From: Marvinbryantia formatexigens
GTDB lineage: Bacteria; Bacillota; Clostridia; Oscillospirales; Ruminococcaceae
Direction of reading: 5' to 3'
NCBI GenBank assembly: GCA_021771035.1
Contig: JAETPU010000003.1
Span: forward strand, 62,001 to 126,000
Length of the DNA stretch: 64,000 nt
Of the stretch, positions 62,663 to 64,000 are shown piece after piece. The notes beneath the pieces were generated by a model that made no database searches, was not told where the DNA came from, and saw only the letters and a program-made list of their open reading frames with translations. Position 1 is the first letter of the stretch; each line of letters begins with the position of its first letter. Both the position numbers and the translations under genes were made by a program.

Positions 62663-63637
62663 ATGAAAAAGACATTGAAAGTCGGCATTGTAGGCTGCGG
62701 ATGGTTCGGCAACTACCACTTGGACAACCTCCTGAAGATGGAGGGGGTAGAAGTGGCGGCTCTGGCAGCCTCCAACCCAGAGCGCCTGGCTCAGACAGCC
62801 CGGAAAGTCCCGGGAGCAGCCACGTTTACCAGCGGAGCCCAGATGCTCCGGGAGGCCCAGCTGGACGCGGCGGTCCTGTGCGTCACGCCGGCGCGCCACG
62901 AGGGGCTGGAAGTCCTGGCTGCCCAGCGGGGAATCCATCTGTATGTGGAAAAGCCTATCGGCCTGTGTATGCAGGAAGTTGAGGATACCCTTAGAGCCAT
63001 CGAATCAGCGGGGATTATCGCCGCAGCCGGGTATCAGGGCCGGTACAGCCCGGCCATGCAGGAGGCCAGACAGTTTCTGCAGGGACGCAAAATCGGGTTG
63101 GTCCGGGGAGAATGGGTTGGCAATATGCCCGGTACGCCCTGGTGGAGGGTGAAGGACGCCTCCGGCGGGCAAATCGTGGAGCAGTGTACCCACATCTTCG
63201 ATATCCTGCGCTATCTGGTCGGGGAAATGCAGGCGGTGTCCTGCCAGGGGCTGACCGGCCTTCTCACCGGGGTGGAAAACTACTCGGTGGAGGACTGTTC
63301 CAGCACCACCATCCGGTTCGAAAACGGAGCTGTGGGAAACATCCTCACCGCCTGCTATCTGGATACCGGGAAAGCGCCCGGGCATATCGGCTTCTCCATC
63401 TATGCCCAGGATGCCCAGGTGGAATGTGAATGGGGTAAGGAAATCCGCCTTATAAGCGGGGATACCACCAAAATTCTGCGCCTGGACGGGCAGGATCACG
63501 CCCGGGCGATGTCCGCCTTTTTGCAGGCGGTACGCCAGCAGGATCCCTCCCTGGTGCTCTCCAGCTATACGGACGCCGCAAAAACGCTGAAGGCCACGCT
63601 TGGCGCCAACCAGATAATGCAGACACAGACACTTTAA
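62663..63637 (+). CDS. Gfo/Idh/MocA family oxidoreductase
   Basis: 324 residues. N-terminal NAD(P) Rossmann fold (KVGIVGCGWFGNYHLDNLLK, G-x-G-x-x-G), the catalytic EKPIGLCMQEVEDTL (EKP, ~95-97), and a C-terminal beta-sheet domain with GGQIVEQCTHIFDILRYLVG (D and H of the conserved DxxxH-like helix). Typical reaction: NAD(P)-dependent oxidation of a sugar or inositol. Start ATG after GAGGA; the longer frame crosses the repeat region and is unsupported. Substrate unknown. Confidence 0.92.
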   Translation: MKKTLKVGIVGCGWFGNYHLDNLLKMEGVEVAALAASNPERLAQTARKVPGAATFTSGAQMLREAQLDAAVLCVTPARHEGLEVLAAQRGIHLYVEKPIGLCMQEVEDTLRAIESAGIIAAAGYQGRYSPAMQEARQFLQGRKIGLVRGEWVGNMPGTPWWRVKDASGGQIVEQCTHIFDILRYLVGEMQAVSCQGLTGLLTGVENYSVEDCSSTTIRFENGAVGNILTACYLDTGKAPGHIGFSIYAQDAQVECEWGKEIRLISGDTTKILRLDGQDHARAMSAFLQAVRQQDPSLVLSSYTDAAKTLKATLGANQIMQTQTL

Positions 63638-63688
63638 CCTTTTGAGGATCAAAATACCCTGTGCTCCATGAAGGAGGTCGAAGCTGTT

Positions 63689-64000
63689 TTGAAGACGATT
63701 GTTGTAAAAGCCCCGGCAAAGCTCAATCTCACCCTGGATATCACCGGGCGCCGGGAAGATGGCTACCACTTTATGCAGATGGTGATGCAGGCCGTGGATC
63801 TCTACGATACGCTCACGCTGACAAGGCTGGAGCATCAGAGAGTGGATGTGACCTGTAATAAACCGGAGCTCTCCTGCGGGGAGGACAACCTGGTCCGGCG
63901 GGCGGCGGTTCTCTTTTTTGAGCATACGGGAATCCGCGCCGGGGCTGCCATTGAAATCCAGAAGGTCATCCCCATGCAGGCGGGCCTGGGCGGCGGCAGC
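63689..64000 (+). CDS. ispE: 4-(cytidine 5'-diphospho)-2-C-methyl-D-erythritol kinase, 3' end outside window
   Basis: A TTG 11 bases after AAGGAGG starts a frame of 104 codons to the window edge. KAPAKLNLTLDITGRREDGY is the diagnostic N-terminus of IspE, and the frame ends in IPMQAGLGGGS, the GHMP-kinase ATP-binding glycine loop. The enzyme phosphorylates CDP-ME in the MEP isoprenoid pathway. It lies 51 bp downstream of the oxidoreductase. Confidence 0.95.
   Translation, partial: MKTIVVKAPAKLNLTLDITGRREDGYHFMQMVMQAVDLYDTLTLTRLEHQRVDVTCNKPELSCGEDNLVRRAAVLFFEHTGIRAGAAIEIQKVIPMQAGLGGGS

Overview
This 64 kb window comes from a GC-rich anaerobic Firmicute, most likely a spore-forming clostridium of the Oscillospiraceae/Ruminococcaceae type; I cannot name a species. 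The evidence is the gene families (UMF1 and MATE transporters, DegV, YheO, DUF896, DUF1292, DUF4250, DUF711 plus ACT, a class B sortase, a collagen-like exosporium-type protein, a DacF-like carboxypeptidase), frequent TTG/GTG starts behind AGGAGG sites, and SigA-type promoters with 17 bp spacers. No tRNA or rRNA gene was recognised. Most of the window is ordinary chromosome; the unusual content lies in intergenic stretches and in a few odd proteins.

Layout. 1-8 kb: a cut-off MATE pump, a collagen-like surface protein with a decayed duplicate of its tail, a PAS-GGDEF protein divergent from a small XRE regulator across a promoter with paired operators, then a UMF1 transporter, a phospholipase-C-like protein, an alkyltransferase-like protein and a sugar isomerase. 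8.5-15.5 kb: a large protein that fuses a degenerate CinA to a class B sortase, ThiI with its cysteine desulfurase, HflX and a small acetyltransferase. 15.7-20 kb: the rplJ-rplL operon with its L10 leader, bracketed by two oppositely oriented mosaic arrays of hairpin repeats; a third copy lies at 27.5-28 kb. 20-27.5 kb: GH43-like and M24 proteins, DacF, metY behind a structured leader, a phosphoesterase and a HAD phosphatase.

28-43.9 kb: YheO-type regulator, DUF896, TrmL, DegV, Nudix, an XRE regulator with a hydrophobic pentapeptide-repeat tail, a TetR-controlled membrane operon, Hsp20, MATE, an ArsB/SLC13-type permease, a YgjP-like protease, a BaiN-type flavoprotein, small regulators and a flavodoxin-family reductase. 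43.9-46.1 kb holds no protein gene. It has a near-consensus leftward promoter (TTGACA, 17 bp, TATATT), about 1.37 kb of AT-richer, purine-biased sequence with many perfect hairpins, and a terminator: a candidate giant structured non-coding RNA.

46.1-64 kb: DUF1292, a TcdA-like E1 enzyme, a zinc-ribbon membrane protein, ACT plus DUF711, two methyltransferases, a MATE pump, PrmC, MgtE with a possible leader ORF, a PHP phosphatase, an overlapping Lrp / aminotransferase / DUF362-ferredoxin operon, a Gfo/Idh/MocA oxidoreductase behind tandem repeats, and the start of ispE.

Strongest leads: the ~1.37 kb RNA candidate, the covarying hairpin repeat family, and the CinA-sortase B fusion.
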